Positions 17,898 through 29,349 are shown, numbered from the stretch's first letter. The stretch is DNA of 64,000 nucleotides from Actinomycetota bacterium (GCA_016870215.1 VGCD01000003.1:62001-126000); one strand, 5' to 3'. Numbers and translations: made by a program. The notes: generated by a model not told the origin, from the sequence alone.

Positions 17898-18683
17898 TCA
17901 GTTGTGCAAGCGGTACTGAATGATGCGTGAAAATTCTTCTGGGTCGAGACTCGCACCGCCGACCAAGGCTCCGTCAATATCGGGCTGGGCCATGATTTCT
18001 GCTGCATTGCCAGCCTTCACAGACCCGCCGTATTGAATACGCACCTTGTCGCCCACGTCATTGCCCGAAGACACGATGACCTCTCGGCGAATGGCGGAGC
18101 ACACCGATTGAGCGTCCCCAGCCGTGGCGGTCTTTCCCGTGCCGATTGCCCAGATGGGTTCGTACGCAATCACCATCGAGCCGACCTGCTCTGGCGAACG
18201 CTTCGCCACCGCAGCACGAACCTGTGACAGAACCTTGTCTTCGGTGCAACCTTGCTCGCGCTCTTCTAGTGTCTCGCCGACACAGACAATTGGGGTCATG
18301 CCCGCCGTGAAGACCGCGCTGATCTTTTTAGCCACGACTTCGTCAGTCTCTCCGAACAATTCTCGCCGTTCACTGTGTCCGACAATCACATAGCCCACAC
18401 TCAGCTTCGCGAGAAACGCCGGGGACACCTCTCCGGTGAATGCACCCATTTCTTCGAAATGGCAATTCTGCGCACCAAGGATGAACCGCATGTCGTCCGA
18501 CTCAATGACCGTCTGCACACTCCGAATATCTGTAAACGGTGGGTGAATGCTCACGTCGACAGATTCAAAGTCTTCCTTCGACACCATGTACGACAATTTC
18601 TGGACACACTGAATCGCTTCGAAATGATTGTGGTGCATTTTCCAATTTCCACTTATCAAAGGCTTGCGTTTCTCAACGGGCAT
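17898..18683 (-). CDS. tpiA: Triosephosphate isomerase
   Basis: A 261-residue TIM-barrel enzyme interconverting dihydroxyacetone phosphate and glyceraldehyde 3-phosphate. Catalytic residues are K15 (NWKM), H103 (VGHSERR) and E175 (AYEPIWAIGTG); the phosphate-binding GGSVK and GALVGGASL segments are intact. Its ATG lies 11 bases inside the end of pgk, so gap, pgk and tpiA form one operon. No clear terminator follows; a short ACCGGC/GCCGGT stem is at 17864-17884 without a T tract. The 226-base gap to oppA holds the oppA leader. Confidence 0.97.
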   Translation of the reverse strand: MPVEKRKPLISGNWKMHHNHFEAIQCVQKLSYMVSKEDFESVDVSIHPPFTDIRSVQTVIESDDMRFILGAQNCHFEEMGAFTGEVSPAFLAKLSVGYVIVGHSERRELFGETDEVVAKKISAVFTAGMTPIVCVGETLEEREQGCTEDKVLSQVRAAVAKRSPEQVGSMVIAYEPIWAIGTGKTATAGDAQSVCSAIRREVIVSSGNDVGDKVRIQYGGSVKAGNAAEIMAQPDIDGALVGGASLDPEEFSRIIQYRLHN

Positions 18684-19788
18684 TGGGTGCTCCTCTCAAC
18701 GCGGCGAGACCGGGCAAGTCACCCAATTCAAGAAGTTCAAGTGAAGCACCCCCGCCAGTACTGACATGATCGACCTCATCATCCAGGCCGAACTGTGCAA
18801 GCGCGGCAGCACTGTCACCACCACCGACAACGGTGAACGCTTTCGTGTCAGCCATCGCATGTGCAACTGTGCGAGTTCCCGACGCAAACCGTTCGTCTTC
18901 GAACATTCCCATTGGCCCATTCCAGAAAACTGTGCGCGCTTCCATGATGACATCAGAGAACGCCGCAGCGCTTCCGGGTCCGATGTCGAGGCCCTTTGCA
19001 CCCTCGGGCAATCGAACTCCGAATGTCGCGTAAGAACCTGACGCGTCAAGTCCGTTGATGTCTTCGGGGAGGTGAATCGGCTTCGAACCCTCGAGCAGCT
19101 TTCGGCACGTCGAGACATGGTCAAGTTCGCAAATGGAGTCTCCGACCGGATAGCCCTTGGCAGCGAGGAACGTGAAGCACATTCCCCCACCAATCACCAA
19201 GGCATCGACTACTTGTAGCAACGCCTCGATGACACCGAGTTTGTCACTCACTTTTGCACCACCCAGGACCGCCACAAACGGACGCTCGGGGTTCTCGCGC
19301 AAGCCTCCCAACACCTCAACCTCTCGCTGCAAGAGTCGTCCGGCTGCCGATGGCAATGTCTTCGGAGGCCCCACAATTGATGCATGCGCGCGATGTGCAG
19401 CTCCGAATGCATCGTTGACGTACGCATCGATGCCACGCACCAACTGCGCCGCAAAATCCGGGTCATTCTTTTCTTCACCTGCGTTGAAACGCAGGTTTTC
19501 GAGCAACTCCACACCTGGTGCCAACTCAGCAAGGCGTCGTCGTACTGGCTCCATTGAGTACTTCACAACCGGCGCACCTTTTGGCCGACCCAAGTGACTA
19601 GCACACACCACTGTTGCGCCCCGTTCCGTCAGCCAGTTGATGGTGGGAAGTGCGGCACGAATACGAAAATCATCAGTGATGTTTCGGGCCTCATCGGGCC
19701 CTTCCATTGGCACGTTGAAGTCTGTTCGCACGAGAACGCGCTTTCCAGACACGTCCCCTAGATCTTCAAGGGTGGGAATGCGCGGCAC
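18673..19788 (-). CDS. pgk: Phosphoglycerate kinase
   Basis: A 371-residue enzyme, slightly shorter than the usual 390-400. It transfers phosphate between 1,3-bisphosphoglycerate and ADP. The N-terminal substrate site has RTDFNVP (about 21-27), HLGRPKG and the LLENLRF segment; the C-terminal nucleotide lobe has GGAKVSDK and a GGGDSAAA loop. The GTG start is 9 bases after the gap stop with a GAGG ribosome site. It overlaps tpiA by 11 bases. Confidence 0.96.
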   Translation of the reverse strand: MPRIPTLEDLGDVSGKRVLVRTDFNVPMEGPDEARNITDDFRIRAALPTINWLTERGATVVCASHLGRPKGAPVVKYSMEPVRRRLAELAPGVELLENLRFNAGEEKNDPDFAAQLVRGIDAYVNDAFGAAHRAHASIVGPPKTLPSAAGRLLQREVEVLGGLRENPERPFVAVLGGAKVSDKLGVIEALLQVVDALVIGGGMCFTFLAAKGYPVGDSICELDHVSTCRKLLEGSKPIHLPEDINGLDASGSYATFGVRLPEGAKGLDIGPGSAAAFSDVIMEARTVFWNGPMGMFEDERFASGTRTVAHAMADTKAFTVVGGGDSAAALAQFGLDDEVDHVSTGGGASLELLELGDLPGLAALRGAPNAR

Positions 19789-19797
19789 GTGCCGACC

Positions 19798-20805
19798 TCA
19801 CTTCATGGCCGAGCCGACATGCAACGCAAGGTCGACAAGTCGATTCGAATAGCCCCATTCATTGTCGTACCAACCGAGGACCTTCACAAGAGAGCCCATG
19901 CTCATCGTGAGTCCACTGTCGAAGATGCAGCTGTGCGGATTTGTAACGATGTCGCTCGAGACGATCGGCGCATCGGTGTACTCGAGCACGCCTTTCAGCG
20001 GGCCGTCTGCAGCCTTCTTGAAGGCGGCATTGATCTCGTCCGCTGTCGCGGGTTTCTTCAAGTTCGCGACAAGGTCGGTGATCGAACCGGTCGGCACCGG
20101 AACGCGTAGCGCAGTGCCATCGAGCTTGCCCTTCATTGCCTCCATCACAAGACTGGTCGCACGCGCGGCACCAGTACTCGTTGGTGTGATATTGATTGCG
20201 GCTCCACGAGCACGCCGCAAATCACTGTGTGGTCCGTCAACCAGTTGCTGATCACCGGTGTAGGCATGAACAGTTGTCATGAGACCGTTCTCGACTCCGA
20301 AGTTGTCGTCAAGAACCTTCACCAATGGCACGAAACAGTTGGTGGTACAACTCGCATTGGAGACAACCTTGTGCTTCTTAGGATCGAAGTCTTGGTGGTT
20401 GACGCCGTACACGAATGTTGCATCTGCGCCGTTTGCCGGTGCGGACACAACCACAAGTGGTGCACCTGCATCAAGGTGTGCGGCAGCCTTATCACGATCA
20501 GTGAAGAAGCCGGTGCTCTCAACAACAAGATCAACGCCGAGTTTGCCCCATGGAAGGTTCTTTGGATCACGCTCGGAAAGCACTTTGAGCACACTGCCAT
20601 CGACGCTGATGCCACCATCGACAGCTTCGATCTTGTTTGGCAGCACACCCAAGACTGAGTCGTACTTCAACAAGTGAGCCATCGTCGTGAGCGAACCGAG
20701 ATCATTGACGGCGACGAATTCAATGTCTGCCCCTCGAGCCCGAGCAGCGCGGAAGAAATTCCGTCCGATGCGACCGAATCCGTTGATGCCAACCCGTACA
20801 GCCAT
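19798..20805 (-). CDS. gap: Glyceraldehyde-3-phosphate dehydrogenase
   Basis: A 335-residue glycolytic dehydrogenase. NAD-binding [11 protein letters not shown] lies at residues 7-17, and N34-D35 in VAVNDL suits NAD rather than NADP. The catalytic C153 is in [10 protein letters not shown]180 in [11 protein letters not shown] purine-rich ribosome site (GAAGGGA) precedes the ATG. It starts 51 bases after the rapZ stop, where yvcK and whiA would sit in most actinobacteria. A small AGGGGT/ACCCC stem lies in this gap but has no T tail. Confidence 0.97.
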   Translation of the reverse strand: MAVRVGINGFGRIGRNFFRAARARGADIEFVAVNDLGSLTTMAHLLKYDSVLGVLPNKIEAVDGGISVDGSVLKVLSERDPKNLPWGKLGVDLVVESTGFFTDRDKAAAHLDAGAPLVVVSAPANGADATFVYGVNHQDFDPKKHKVVSNASCTTNCFVPLVKVLDDNFGVENGLMTTVHAYTGDQQLVDGPHSDLRRARGAAINITPTSTGAARATSLVMEAMKGKLDGTALRVPVPTGSITDLVANLKKPATADEINAAFKKAADGPLKGVLEYTDAPIVSSDIVTNPHSCIFDSGLTMSMGSLVKVLGWYDNEWGYSNRLVDLALHVGSAMK

Positions 20806-20856
20806 TCGTCGTCCCTTCGACAGGGGGTAAACACCCCTCTAGATAACGATGTGACC

Positions 20857-21714
20857 CTAGTTCGTCGCCATGTCGCGGTGAGTAACTCGTGGTGCGTACC
20901 CGAGATTGCGCATTCCCGCGGCGACTGATTCGGCAAGAACAACGGACCGATGGCGACCCCCGGTACATCCGATAGCCAATGTGAAGTAGCTACGTCCTTC
21001 TTGCACATAAGCAGGTAGAACCAGTTCAAGAAGGGACAATGTTCGTTGCAAGAACTCCGTCGTGGCTGGCTGTGACATCACATATTCACGAACCGGTTCA
21101 TCGACCCCCGTCATCGGGCGAAGCCGTTCGTCCCAATGGGGATTCGGAAGAAAACGAACATCGAGGACCATGTCGACATCGAGCGGTAGACCGTATTTGA
21201 AACCAAACGATGTGACCGTGACTTGCAGCACATCCTGAGATGACGTCGGTCCGAAGAGCTCAACGAGTTTCGACTTCAACTGATGAACATTGAGCCCAGT
21301 TGTGTCGATGACAAGATCAGCGGCGGCACGCACTTCCTCCAGAATCGTTCGCTCACGCTCAATGAGTGCCTCCAAACCGAGACCCTCTTCCACGAAGGGG
21401 TGTTTCCGACGCGTGGCTTCGTATCGGCTCACCAATTCCCTAGTCGATGCTTCGAGGAACATCAGCCGAACACGATGACCGGCTTTACGAAGTGATTCCA
21501 AAGATGCCAACACCGAAGTTTGTTGACGAACATTTCCCACGACGAGACATAACTGGTCGATTGCACCACCGGACTCACCAGACAGTTCAACCACCTTGTC
21601 GACGAGCACAACTGGCAAGTTGTCGACAACGAACCAACCTAGGTCCTCTAGATCGTCTGCGGCTTGAGATCGCCCAGCACCGCTGAGACCGGTGATCACG
21701 AGAATGTCGGTCAT
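20857..21714 (-). CDS. rapZ: RapZ/YvcJ family nucleotide-binding protein
   Basis: A 285-residue P-loop protein of the RapZ (UPF0042) family. The Walker A region reads GLSGAGRSQAA (residues 8-18), followed by LEDLGWFVVDNLP, and the C-terminal domain has the GCTGGRHRSV motif. In enterobacteria RapZ guides RNase E to the GlmZ RNA; in Gram-positives the role is less defined (nucleotide hydrolysis, cell-wall precursor link). Its start overlaps the methyltransferase stop by ATGA. The usual followers yvcK and whiA are absent here and gap comes next. Confidence 0.93.
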   Translation of the reverse strand: MTDILVITGLSGAGRSQAADDLEDLGWFVVDNLPVVLVDKVVELSGESGGAIDQLCLVVGNVRQQTSVLASLESLRKAGHRVRLMFLEASTRELVSRYEATRRKHPFVEEGLGLEALIERERTILEEVRAAADLVIDTTGLNVHQLKSKLVELFGPTSSQDVLQVTVTSFGFKYGLPLDVDMVLDVRFLPNPHWDERLRPMTGVDEPVREYVMSQPATTEFLQRTLSLLELVLPAYVQEGRSYFTLAIGCTGGRHRSVVLAESVAAGMRNLGYAPRVTHRDMATN

Positions 21715-22442
21715 GATTTTCTCATCCGCAAATACAGCAATCGAGGAACCGTGTGCGCCAACCGATACTCAGGGGCTCGCGCTAGGAATGATTCAGGCGG
21801 CTGCGGCTCGACCATGGCCTCAATAGTAAGGCCGTGTCGGGACAATGTGTTGACGTAGACGGATAACGGACGATGAACAAAACGGATGTGCACTCCGGGC
21901 TGCACTTCTTCAATTGATTCAGTCTCCACCAGATACGCACCGATTCGCCAGTACTGCTCTGGTGGATCGATGATGTGATCGTCGATCCAGCCACTTCCTG
22001 GTGTTTGAAGCAGTGGATGATTGAGGAAGAAGCAGAACCGTCCACCTGGCTCGAGAACGCGCGCTATTTCTGCGATGGACTCTGCAAGAAGGTCAACATG
22101 CTCGAATACGAGGCACACCACAACAGTGTCGAATGACTCTCCGGCGAATGGCAAACGGTCGCTTGATGCCTGGATGTAGTCAGTTGAACTCCCACGCTGT
22201 CGTGCACTTACGAGTTGAGCAGATGTCACCTCGACCCCGACCACCTCACATCCCATGCCGGCTATGACACGCGATAGTTGCCCCTCTCCGCAGCCAATGT
22301 CCAGCACACGGCGGCGTCCAGAAGCCTCAGCTTTGAGTAGAGGGATGATTTGATCTTCGTATTCAGGATCGACACCCTCAGTGAAGTTTTCGATCCACCA
22401 GGACGCGTTGGCCTCCCACAGACGGCGATTCTCTGTTGACAT
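21711..22442 (-). CDS. Class I SAM-dependent methyltransferase
   Basis: A 243-residue Rossmann methyltransferase. Motif I is VLDIGCGEGQLSR (about 45-57), then VVGVEVT as the acidic strand-2 end, and a motif near PFAGESFDTVVVCLVFEHV as in ubiquinone- or arsenite-type small-molecule methyltransferases. The substrate is unknown. ATG 22442 lies 1 base after the uvrC stop, and the stop overlaps the rapZ start, so it is embedded in the uvrC-rapZ operon, a place where most relatives carry no such gene. An in-frame extension to 22505 overlaps uvrC and is less likely. Confidence 0.82.
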   Translation of the reverse strand: MSTENRRLWEANASWWIENFTEGVDPEYEDQIIPLLKAEASGRRRVLDIGCGEGQLSRVIAGMGCEVVGVEVTSAQLVSARQRGSSTDYIQASSDRLPFAGESFDTVVVCLVFEHVDLLAESIAEIARVLEPGGRFCFFLNHPLLQTPGSGWIDDHIIDPPEQYWRIGAYLVETESIEEVQPGVHIRFVHRPLSVYVNTLSRHGLTIEAMVEPQPPESFLARAPEYRLAHTVPRLLYLRMRKS

Positions 22443-22443
22443 C

Positions 22444-24333
22444 TCAGCTCTGGCTCTCTTCACTACTCGCATCTGAGTGGAAGTGAGAAAAGATCGAATC
22501 GGCAACTTTCGAAGGTAGCCACGAAAGTGCGGTCAATTGTTCACGCGTCGCCGACTTCACCGCCTTGATGTCTCCCAATTCTGCGAGCAAACGGTTCGTC
22601 CTCGTCTTTCCGAGACCGGGAATCCCATCAAGCTCGGACTCCAACATGCGCTTTCCACGCACCTCTCTATGAAACGTGTTTGCAAAGCGGTGTGCTTCGT
22701 CACGAATGCGCTGAAGCATGAAGAGAGCATCACTTCCGCGTCCGATCCGCACGGGTTCTGACCGCCCAGGTACGTACACCTCTTCGTAACGCTTTGCGAG
22801 CGACGCAACGGGAATCTCGTCTTCCAGCCCAAGCTCTGCAATCACCTGTATGGCAACTCCGAGTTGTCCCTTTCCGCCGTCGACCAAAAGCAACTGGGGC
22901 GGATATGCAAATTTTCCTGGCTTTGAGCCTTCATCGCGCGGTGTATCTCGTTCAGTGACGTACGCCTCCAAGCGTCGTCGGAGCACCTCTCCCATCGCCG
23001 CATAATCATCATTTCCTTCGACAGTGCGGACTTTGAACTTTCGATACTCGCGCTTCACTGGCAGTCCGTCCTCCATGACCACCATCGAACCCACGTAATC
23101 CTGTCCTTGAAGATGCGCCATGTCATAACACTCGATACGTAGCGGTGCCTCGGGCAGACCGAGTGCATCTTGCAGTTCAGTCAACGCTCTGCTGCGCGCA
23201 TTGTGATCAGATGCTCGGCGAAGTCTGTGACGTAGAAACTCTTCTGAGGCATTTCGTGTGACCGTCGCCAGTAACTCCCGCTTGTCACCCTTTTGGGGCA
23301 CACGTATGTCCACCCGCGTACCACGCAGAGATTTCAACCACTCTTCGTACACCGAGGACTCAGCAGGCAACTCGGGCACCAACACAAACTTCGGAACACC
23401 AAGTGGTGGCGGGTCGCCATACAAACTCTCGATGGTGCGTCCGACAACGCCAGCGACCGAAAGTTCCTCCACCTTGTCGAGGATGTAGCCCTTTCGCCCC
23501 AATACACGGCCCTTCCGAACGAAGAACACTTGAACTGAGGCTTCAAGTTCGTCATCGGCGACAGCGATGACGTCGAAATCTTCGTCGCGCTCACCCACCA
23601 TCAGCTGTTTTTCGCTCGCCCTGCGAACTGCATGCAAACGGTCTCTGGTTCGACCAGCAATTTCATATTCCTGTGCTTCTGCCGCACGCTGCATCTTGTC
23701 TTCGAGCTCGGACACCACAGCATCGACGTCGCCCTCCAGAAACTCGCACAGTCCCGTCACCATGGCGTCATACGACTGCTTCTCCACTTCCCCCACGCAC
23801 GGACCAGAGCATTTTTCGATGTGGAAGAGCAAACACGGTCGACCAAGCTTGGAGTGCTGATTGAACTTTCCGGGCGAACAGGTCCGAACGGGGAAAGTTC
23901 GCAACAACAAGTCGAGCGTGTCGCGGATCGCATAGGCATGTGCATAGGGTCCGAAGTAACGAGTTCCCTTGCGTTTAGTACCGCGCATCACCACCGCTCG
24001 CGGCCACCGTTCATCGACCGTTACTGCCAGAAACGGATAGCTCTTGTCATCGCGTAGTCGAACGTTGAATCTGGGACGATGTTGTTTGATGAGGTTGTAC
24101 TCGAGCATCAATGCTTCAACTTCGTTACGAACTTCTATCCATTCCACTGTTTCAGCGGCATTGACCATGGCAACCGTGCGGGGATGAAGGTGTCGTGCAT
24201 CTTGGAAGTATTGAGACACTCGAGAGCGAAGGTTGCTGGCCTTACCTACGTAGATGACGCGTCCGTGTGCATCTTTGAATTGATACGAACCAGGTGATTC
24301 GGGAATGGAGGACGGAGTCGGCTTAGCGACCAC
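22444..24333 (-). CDS. uvrC: UvrABC excinuclease subunit C
   Basis: A protein of about 629 residues with an N-terminal GIY-YIG nuclease (SPGSYQF...VIYVGKA near residues 14-32) for the 3' incision, a central UVR motif (about 195-235) that binds UvrB, the RNase H-like domain ([12 protein letters not shown] with the catalytic Asp) for the 5' incision, and a C-terminal HhH domain ([11 protein letters not shown]). GTG 24333 is chosen because an AGAGAG purine run precedes it and it fits the family start; ATG 24354 is possible and adds seven residues. The gene overlaps the uvrA 3' end by 11-32 bases. Confidence 0.94.
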   Translation of the reverse strand: MVAKPTPSSIPESPGSYQFKDAHGRVIYVGKASNLRSRVSQYFQDARHLHPRTVAMVNAAETVEWIEVRNEVEALMLEYNLIKQHRPRFNVRLRDDKSYPFLAVTVDERWPRAVVMRGTKRKGTRYFGPYAHAYAIRDTLDLLLRTFPVRTCSPGKFNQHSKLGRPCLLFHIEKCSGPCVGEVEKQSYDAMVTGLCEFLEGDVDAVVSELEDKMQRAAEAQEYEIAGRTRDRLHAVRRASEKQLMVGERDEDFDVIAVADDELEASVQVFFVRKGRVLGRKGYILDKVEELSVAGVVGRTIESLYGDPPPLGVPKFVLVPELPAESSVYEEWLKSLRGTRVDIRVPQKGDKRELLATVTRNASEEFLRHRLRRASDHNARSRALTELQDALGLPEAPLRIECYDMAHLQGQDYVGSMVVMEDGLPVKREYRKFKVRTVEGNDDYAAMGEVLRRRLEAYVTERDTPRDEGSKPGKFAYPPQLLLVDGGKGQLGVAIQVIAELGLEDEIPVASLAKRYEEVYVPGRSEPVRIGRGSDALFMLQRIRDEAHRFANTFHREVRGKRMLESELDGIPGLGKTRTNRLLAELGDIKAVKSATREQLTALSWLPSKVADSIFSHFHSDASSEESQS

Positions 24334-27271
24334 GTGCGTCTCTCTTTGCAGCATTCGCCACTTGCTTGGGCTTCTTGTCCGCCTTTGACGTTCTCTCGGC
24401 CTTTGGCTTCGTTGTTGCCTTGGTCACCGTTCCGGTAAGCATCGGCTTCAGGAAACGTCCCGTGTGGCTTCGAGTATTTCGGGCGACTTCTTCAGGTGGA
24501 CCGACTGCGACAATTTCACCGCCACCGCTACCACCCTCAGGACCGAGATCGATCAACCAATCTGCAGTCTTGATGACATCGAGATTGTGTTCAATGACCA
24601 AAACGGTGTTTCCTTGATCGACAAGGCGTGACAAGACGGTCAGCAGGCGACGAACGTCTTCGAAATGAAGACCGGTTGTGGGCTCATCCAGCAGATAAAT
24701 GGTGTGACCCGTGCTGCGTTTGGCTAGTTCGCTCGCAAGTTTTACCCGCTGTGCCTCGCCACCCGACAACGTTGGAGCGGACTGTCCAAGCCGCACGTAA
24801 CCAAGGCCAACGTCTACCAGCGTCTGCATGTGCCGAGCGATTGCTGGCTGATTGGCAAAGAAGTCGACTGCTTCGCTGATGGGCATGTCGAGCACATCAG
24901 CGATCGTCTTTCCTTTGAATGTGATTTCGAGAGTGTCACGGTTGTATCGCGCTCCCTTACACACTTCGCAAGGCACGTACACATCAGGCAAGAAGTGCAT
25001 CTCGATCTTGATAGTGCCGTCTCCAGAACAGGCTTCGCATCGACCACCCTGAACATTGAAACTGAAACGACCTGGCTGATAGCCGCGCACCTTTGCTTCG
25101 GGTGTCGCGGCGAACAGTTTTCGAATGTTGTCGAATACACCGGTGTATGTCGCGGGGTTCGACCGCGGGGTTCGACCAATCGGAGACTGATCCATGTCGA
25201 TGACCTTGTCGAGCTGGTCGATACCGTCGACCGCTTTATGACGACCTGGAGCATCTTTGCTCTTGTAGATGCGCTGCATGAGCGCTGGAAGAAGAACGTC
25301 GCGTATCAGCGTGCTCTTGCCGCTACCAGACACCCCCGTCACTGCTACGAAGCATCCAAGGGGAATCTCGACATCGACGTTCTTCAGGTTGTGTTCCCTT
25401 GCCCCACGAATAACGAGAGACTCGCGGCCAGGTTGACGGCGTACCGACGGAACCGGGATCGAAGCTTTGCCGCTGATGTACTTACCGGTCACAGAGTCAG
25501 ATGCCTTCGCAATTCCTTTGACCGGTCCGCTGTACACCACTTCCCCGCCGTGTTCACCGGCACCGGGACCGATGTCGACAATCCAGTCGCTCTCTTTGAT
25601 GGTCTCTTCGTCGTGTTCGACAACTATGACGGTGTTGCCCAAGTCGCGAAGTCGCAGCAGTGTTTCGATGAGGCGGCGATTGTCCCGCTGATGCAAACCG
25701 ATGGATGGCTCATCCAGTACATACAACGTGCCGACAAGTCCGCTACCAATTTGACTTGCTAGGCGAATTCGCTGAGCCTCGCCACCTGCCAATGTGCCCG
25801 CTGATCGAGAAAGAGTTAAATAGTCGAGACCCACGTCGAGCAAGAACCCCAAACGTGCATTGATCTCCTTTGTCACCCGCTCGGCAATCATCGCTTCGCG
25901 ATCGGTCAGCTTCACCGTTGCCAAGAACTTTGCGGCATCTCCGATGGACATCTGGCAGACATCAGAAATGCTTCGGTCACCAATCGTGACAGCCAATGTC
26001 GAAGGCTTTAGGCGAGCTCCATCGCAAGCCGGACATGGCACCTCTCGCATGTACGACTCGTACTGCTCTCGCGTCCAATCACTCTCGGCCTCCTCGTGAC
26101 GCCGTTTGATCCACGGAATCACTCCTTCATAGGTTGTGGAGTACTGACGCGTGCGACCGTACCTGTTGCGGTACTTCACCAATACTGAGCCGTCGACTCC
26201 GTTGAGGACAAGCTTCTGGTGCTTCGCCGACAACTTGCTCCATTTCTTGTAGAGGTCGATGCCGTGATCATCAGCGACCGAAGCAAGCATGCGAGTGAAG
26301 AACTGCGTGTGCGCAGATCGCCACGGAGCGATGGCGCCTTCACTCAGCGACATATCGGGGTCAGGAATCACGAGGTCGGCATCAACCTCGTACTTCGTAC
26401 CAAGACCATCACATGTTTCGCACGCACCGAATGGCGAGTTGAACGAGAACGTTCGCGGAGCCAACTCATCGAAACTCGAGCCACACTTCGGACACGCCAT
26501 GTGCTGACTAAAAGTGAGAATCTCACTCTCACCGTCGCCTTCTGGCATGAGTTCGATTTCAGCCACACCTTCTGCCAATCGCAACGCAGTCTCCAGAGAG
26601 TCGGTGAGACGTCGACCAATGTCACCCCGACGCACCAAGCGATCGACCACGATTTCGATGGTGTGCTGCTCGTAGCGAGCCAAACGTTGCTCTTGTTTCA
26701 GGAATTCGCCGATGTCGACGGTCTCACCGTCGATACGCGCGCGAGAGAATCCTTGGCCTGATAATTCCTGGAGAAGCGTGTCGTACTCCCCCTTGCGCGC
26801 CTTGACGACCGGTGCCAGAACTTGAAAACGAGTGCCTTCTGGCAAATCAAGGATGCGATCGACTATCTGCTGCGGGGTTTGTCGCTGAAGTCTGGTTCCA
26901 TCGTTCGCGCAATGTTGAATACCGATGCGGGCGTACAGCAATCGCAGGTAGTCGTACACCTCCGTGATGGTGCCGACCGTCGAGCGCGGATTACGCGAGC
27001 CAGACTTCTGATCAATTGAGATTGCAGGCGACAAACCTTCAATGAGGTCGACATCTGGCTTGTCCATTTGACCGAGGAATTGCCGCGCGTAGGCCGAGAG
27101 GCTCTCCACATAGCGACGCTGTCCCTCGGCGTAGATGGTGTCGAAGGCCAAGCTGCTCTTTCCAGATCCGGAGAGACCAGTGAGCACAATGAGCTTGTCG
27201 CGCGGAAGTTCGACACTGATGTTTTTCAGGTTGTGCTCTCGCGCACCCCTTACGACAATCTTGTCCGCCAC
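24323..27271 (-). CDS. uvrA: UvrABC excinuclease ATPase subunit A
   Basis: A 982-residue damage sensor with two ABC modules: Walker [10 protein letters not shown] in the first (about 32-40) and GVSGSGKST in the second (about 650-658), each with an LSGGEAQR or LAGGEAQR signature. Zinc fingers are visible as CPKC...CETC in the first module and CEAC...CEVC in the second. A Lys/Ala-rich C-terminal tail follows. The GTG start has a TAGCCT box 7 nt upstream, so it can be transcribed separately from uvrB although only 21 bases separate the genes. No SOS/LexA palindrome was seen. Confidence 0.97.
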   Translation of the reverse strand: MADKIVVRGAREHNLKNISVELPRDKLIVLTGLSGSGKSSLAFDTIYAEGQRRYVESLSAYARQFLGQMDKPDVDLIEGLSPAISIDQKSGSRNPRSTVGTITEVYDYLRLLYARIGIQHCANDGTRLQRQTPQQIVDRILDLPEGTRFQVLAPVVKARKGEYDTLLQELSGQGFSRARIDGETVDIGEFLKQEQRLARYEQHTIEIVVDRLVRRGDIGRRLTDSLETALRLAEGVAEIELMPEGDGESEILTFSQHMACPKCGSSFDELAPRTFSFNSPFGACETCDGLGTKYEVDADLVIPDPDMSLSEGAIAPWRSAHTQFFTRMLASVADDHGIDLYKKWSKLSAKHQKLVLNGVDGSVLVKYRNRYGRTRQYSTTYEGVIPWIKRRHEEAESDWTREQYESYMREVPCPACDGARLKPSTLAVTIGDRSISDVCQMSIGDAAKFLATVKLTDREAMIAERVTKEINARLGFLLDVGLDYLTLSRSAGTLAGGEAQRIRLASQIGSGLVGTLYVLDEPSIGLHQRDNRRLIETLLRLRDLGNTVIVVEHDEETIKESDWIVDIGPGAGEHGGEVVYSGPVKGIAKASDSVTGKYISGKASIPVPSVRRQPGRESLVIRGAREHNLKNVDVEIPLGCFVAVTGVSGSGKSTLIRDVLLPALMQRIYKSKDAPGRHKAVDGIDQLDKVIDMDQSPIGRTPRSNPATYTGVFDNIRKLFAATPEAKVRGYQPGRFSFNVQGGRCEACSGDGTIKIEMHFLPDVYVPCEVCKGARYNRDTLEITFKGKTIADVLDMPISEAVDFFANQPAIARHMQTLVDVGLGYVRLGQSAPTLSGGEAQRVKLASELAKRSTGHTIYLLDEPTTGLHFEDVRRLLTVLSRLVDQGNTVLVIEHNLDVIKTADWLIDLGPEGGSGGGEIVAVGPPEEVARNTRSHTGRFLKPMLTGTVTKATTKPKAERTSKADKKPKQVANAAKRDARGR

Positions 27272-27278
27272 GAATGAA

Positions 27279-27284
27279 AGGCTA
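27279..27284 (-). promoter_or_regulatory. -10 box TAGCCT of uvrA (leaderless)
   Basis: TAGCCT ends 7 nt before the GTG of uvrA. The identical hexamer occurs with 6-7 nt spacing before era and ubiE. Confidence 0.55.
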
Positions 27285-27292
27285 CAGATGAC

Positions 27293-29323
27293 CTATCGCG
27301 CATCACGAAGTTCGCGACGTAGTTCTCGAATTTCATCACGAAGCCGAGCCGCGTATTCGAATCGAAGGTCCGTGGCAGCCTCATGCATTTCTTCCTCCAG
27401 CGTCTGCACGAGTCGAGCAAGTTCCTGCTGTGGCAACGACTTGATCTCTTTGTCAACCTTGTCTCGTTCTCTGTTCTTCCGTTGCCCCTTGCCCGGATGT
27501 GGCGCACCATCATCTGGCCGCAAGAGGGACAAGATGTCACCCACGGCCTTTCGAATGGTTTGTGGGTTAATGCCATGTTCGAGGTTGTATTCAACTTGCA
27601 TGGCACGACGCCGTTTCGTTTCAGCAATTGCGCGTTCCATCGAAGGGGTCACTTTGTCCGCATACATAATGACCTGGCCTGCCACATTTCGGGCTGCACG
27701 ACCGATCATTTGAATCAAGGAAGTCTCACTTCGCAGAAATCCTTCTTTGTCCGCATCCAAGATCGCGACCAGTGACACTTCAGGCAAGTCGAGACCCTCG
27801 CGCAAGAGGTTGATACCCACCAACACGTCAAATTCGCCAAGACGCAAGGCTCGAAGAATCTCAATGCGGTTGAGTGTCTCGATATTCGAGTGGAGGTATC
27901 GAACTCGAATGCCTTGCTCAAGCAAATAGTCGGTGAGATCCTCTGCCATCTTTTTTGTCAACGTGGTGACGAGCACGCGGTCTCCGCCTTCCACCCGCTC
28001 ATTGATCGCAGCGATGAGGTCGTCGATCTGCCCCTTTGTTGGTCGAACGACCACTTCAGGGTCCACCAGTCCGGTAGGTCGCACAATCTGCTCCACCACG
28101 CGGTTCGAGTGCTTCAACTCGAACTGCGCAGGAGTTGCGGACAGAAAGACACACTGGTTGATGCGCTCCATTGTTTCTTCGAAGCGAAGTGGCCTGTTGT
28201 CTCTGGCGCTCGGCAGGCGAAAGCCATGCTCTACCAACGTGTTCTTTCGAGAGCGGTCACCTTCATATTGGGCATGCAATTGGGGCACAGCCACGTGGCT
28301 TTCGTCGATGATGATCAGGTAGTCGGGTGGGAAGTAGTCCAGCAATGTGAACGGAGGGTCACCTGGTTGGCGGCCGTCAATGTGCATGGAATAGTTCTCG
28401 ATGCCGTTGCAGTACCCCATCTCTTGAATCATCTCGAGGTCGTACTGGGTGCGCATTCGCAAGCGCTGTGCTTCAAGCAACTTGCCTTCGGTTTCGAACT
28501 GGGCAAGCCGCTGTTGCAATTCAGCCTCGATCCCCACGATGGCTCGTCTCATCCGTTCCTCACCCGCCACATAGTGAGTCGCCGGAAACACGATGACCTC
28601 ACTCAGAGACTCAAGTTGTTCGCCGGTCAGGGGGTCAACGACAGTGATTCGGTCGACAGTGTCGCCGAACATTTCGAGACGAACAACTGACTCTTCGTAG
28701 GCCGGATGAACTTCGACCGTGTCGCCGCGAACCCGAAAATTGCCGCGTCCGAGTGTGAGGTCATTGCGGTCATATTGCAATTCGACGAGCCGCTTCAGGA
28801 TGTTCCGCTGGTCGTAATCAACACCGACGTGCAGTTCCAGAAGTTGTCCGCGATATTCAGCCGGGTCCCCCATGCCATAAATACATGACACGCTCGCGAC
28901 CACGATGGTGTCACGCCGTGTCAAAAGTGCAGCCGTTGCCGAATGTCTCAGACGATCGATTTCATCGTTGATTGATGAGTCTTTCTCGATGTACGTGTCA
29001 CTCGAGGGTATGTACGCCTCTGGTTGGTAGTAGTCGTAATAACTGACGAAATACTCGACACGATTATTTGGGAAGAACTCGCGCATCTCTTGGGCCAACT
29101 GAGCAGCAAGGCTCTTGTTGGGGGCGAGAATGAGCGTTGGTCGTTGAACTTTCTCGATTGTCCACGCCATGGTCGCTGATTTGCCAGAGCCCGTGATGCC
29201 CAACAGCGTCATGAAGCGATCGCCGGTTTCAATGCCCTCCACGAGCTCAGAAATAGCTTTTGGTTGATCGCCGGCCGGCTCAAACTGTGACTCGACGGCG
29301 AATCGACGTTCAGGTGCAGCCAT
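27293..29323 (-). CDS. uvrB: UvrABC excinuclease subunit B
   Basis: A 676-residue helicase-like repair protein. Walker [10 protein letters not shown] (about 42-50), the beta-hairpin region [10 protein letters not shown] (about 95-104), DESHV as the DEAD-type motif, a QMIGRAARN motif VI and a C-terminal UVR domain (about 630-665) that binds UvrC. It loads at lesions with UvrA and positions UvrC. The ATG has a TACGCT box 7 nt upstream, indicating a leaderless mRNA, and the gene lies 26 bases after coaE. Confidence 0.97.
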   Translation of the reverse strand: MAAPERRFAVESQFEPAGDQPKAISELVEGIETGDRFMTLLGITGSGKSATMAWTIEKVQRPTLILAPNKSLAAQLAQEMREFFPNNRVEYFVSYYDYYQPEAYIPSSDTYIEKDSSINDEIDRLRHSATAALLTRRDTIVVASVSCIYGMGDPAEYRGQLLELHVGVDYDQRNILKRLVELQYDRNDLTLGRGNFRVRGDTVEVHPAYEESVVRLEMFGDTVDRITVVDPLTGEQLESLSEVIVFPATHYVAGEERMRRAIVGIEAELQQRLAQFETEGKLLEAQRLRMRTQYDLEMIQEMGYCNGIENYSMHIDGRQPGDPPFTLLDYFPPDYLIIIDESHVAVPQLHAQYEGDRSRKNTLVEHGFRLPSARDNRPLRFEETMERINQCVFLSATPAQFELKHSNRVVEQIVRPTGLVDPEVVVRPTKGQIDDLIAAINERVEGGDRVLVTTLTKKMAEDLTDYLLEQGIRVRYLHSNIETLNRIEILRALRLGEFDVLVGINLLREGLDLPEVSLVAILDADKEGFLRSETSLIQMIGRAARNVAGQVIMYADKVTPSMERAIAETKRRRAMQVEYNLEHGINPQTIRKAVGDILSLLRPDDGAPHPGKGQRKNRERDKVDKEIKSLPQQELARLVQTLEEEMHEAATDLRFEYAARLRDEIRELRRELRDAR

Positions 29324-29330
29324 GTTCGCG

Positions 29331-29336
29331 AGCGTA
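29331..29336 (-). promoter_or_regulatory. -10 box TACGCT of uvrB (leaderless)
   Basis: TACGCT fits TAnnnT and ends 7 nt before the uvrB ATG, just after the coaE stop. Confidence 0.5.
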
Positions 29337-29349
29337 TCTGCGCCCCGAC

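Noticed and set aside
24830-25762. A 310-codon open frame antisense to uvrA
   Set aside because: It mirrors the codon structure of a well-conserved gene, has no recognisable domain, no ribosome site and no promoter box.
27890-28690. A 266-codon open frame antisense to uvrB
   Set aside because: Shadow of uvrB with biased composition and no family similarity.
27270-29340. Possible SOS (LexA) boxes in front of uvrA and uvrB
   Set aside because: No TCGAAC-N-GTTCGA-like palindrome was found near either start.
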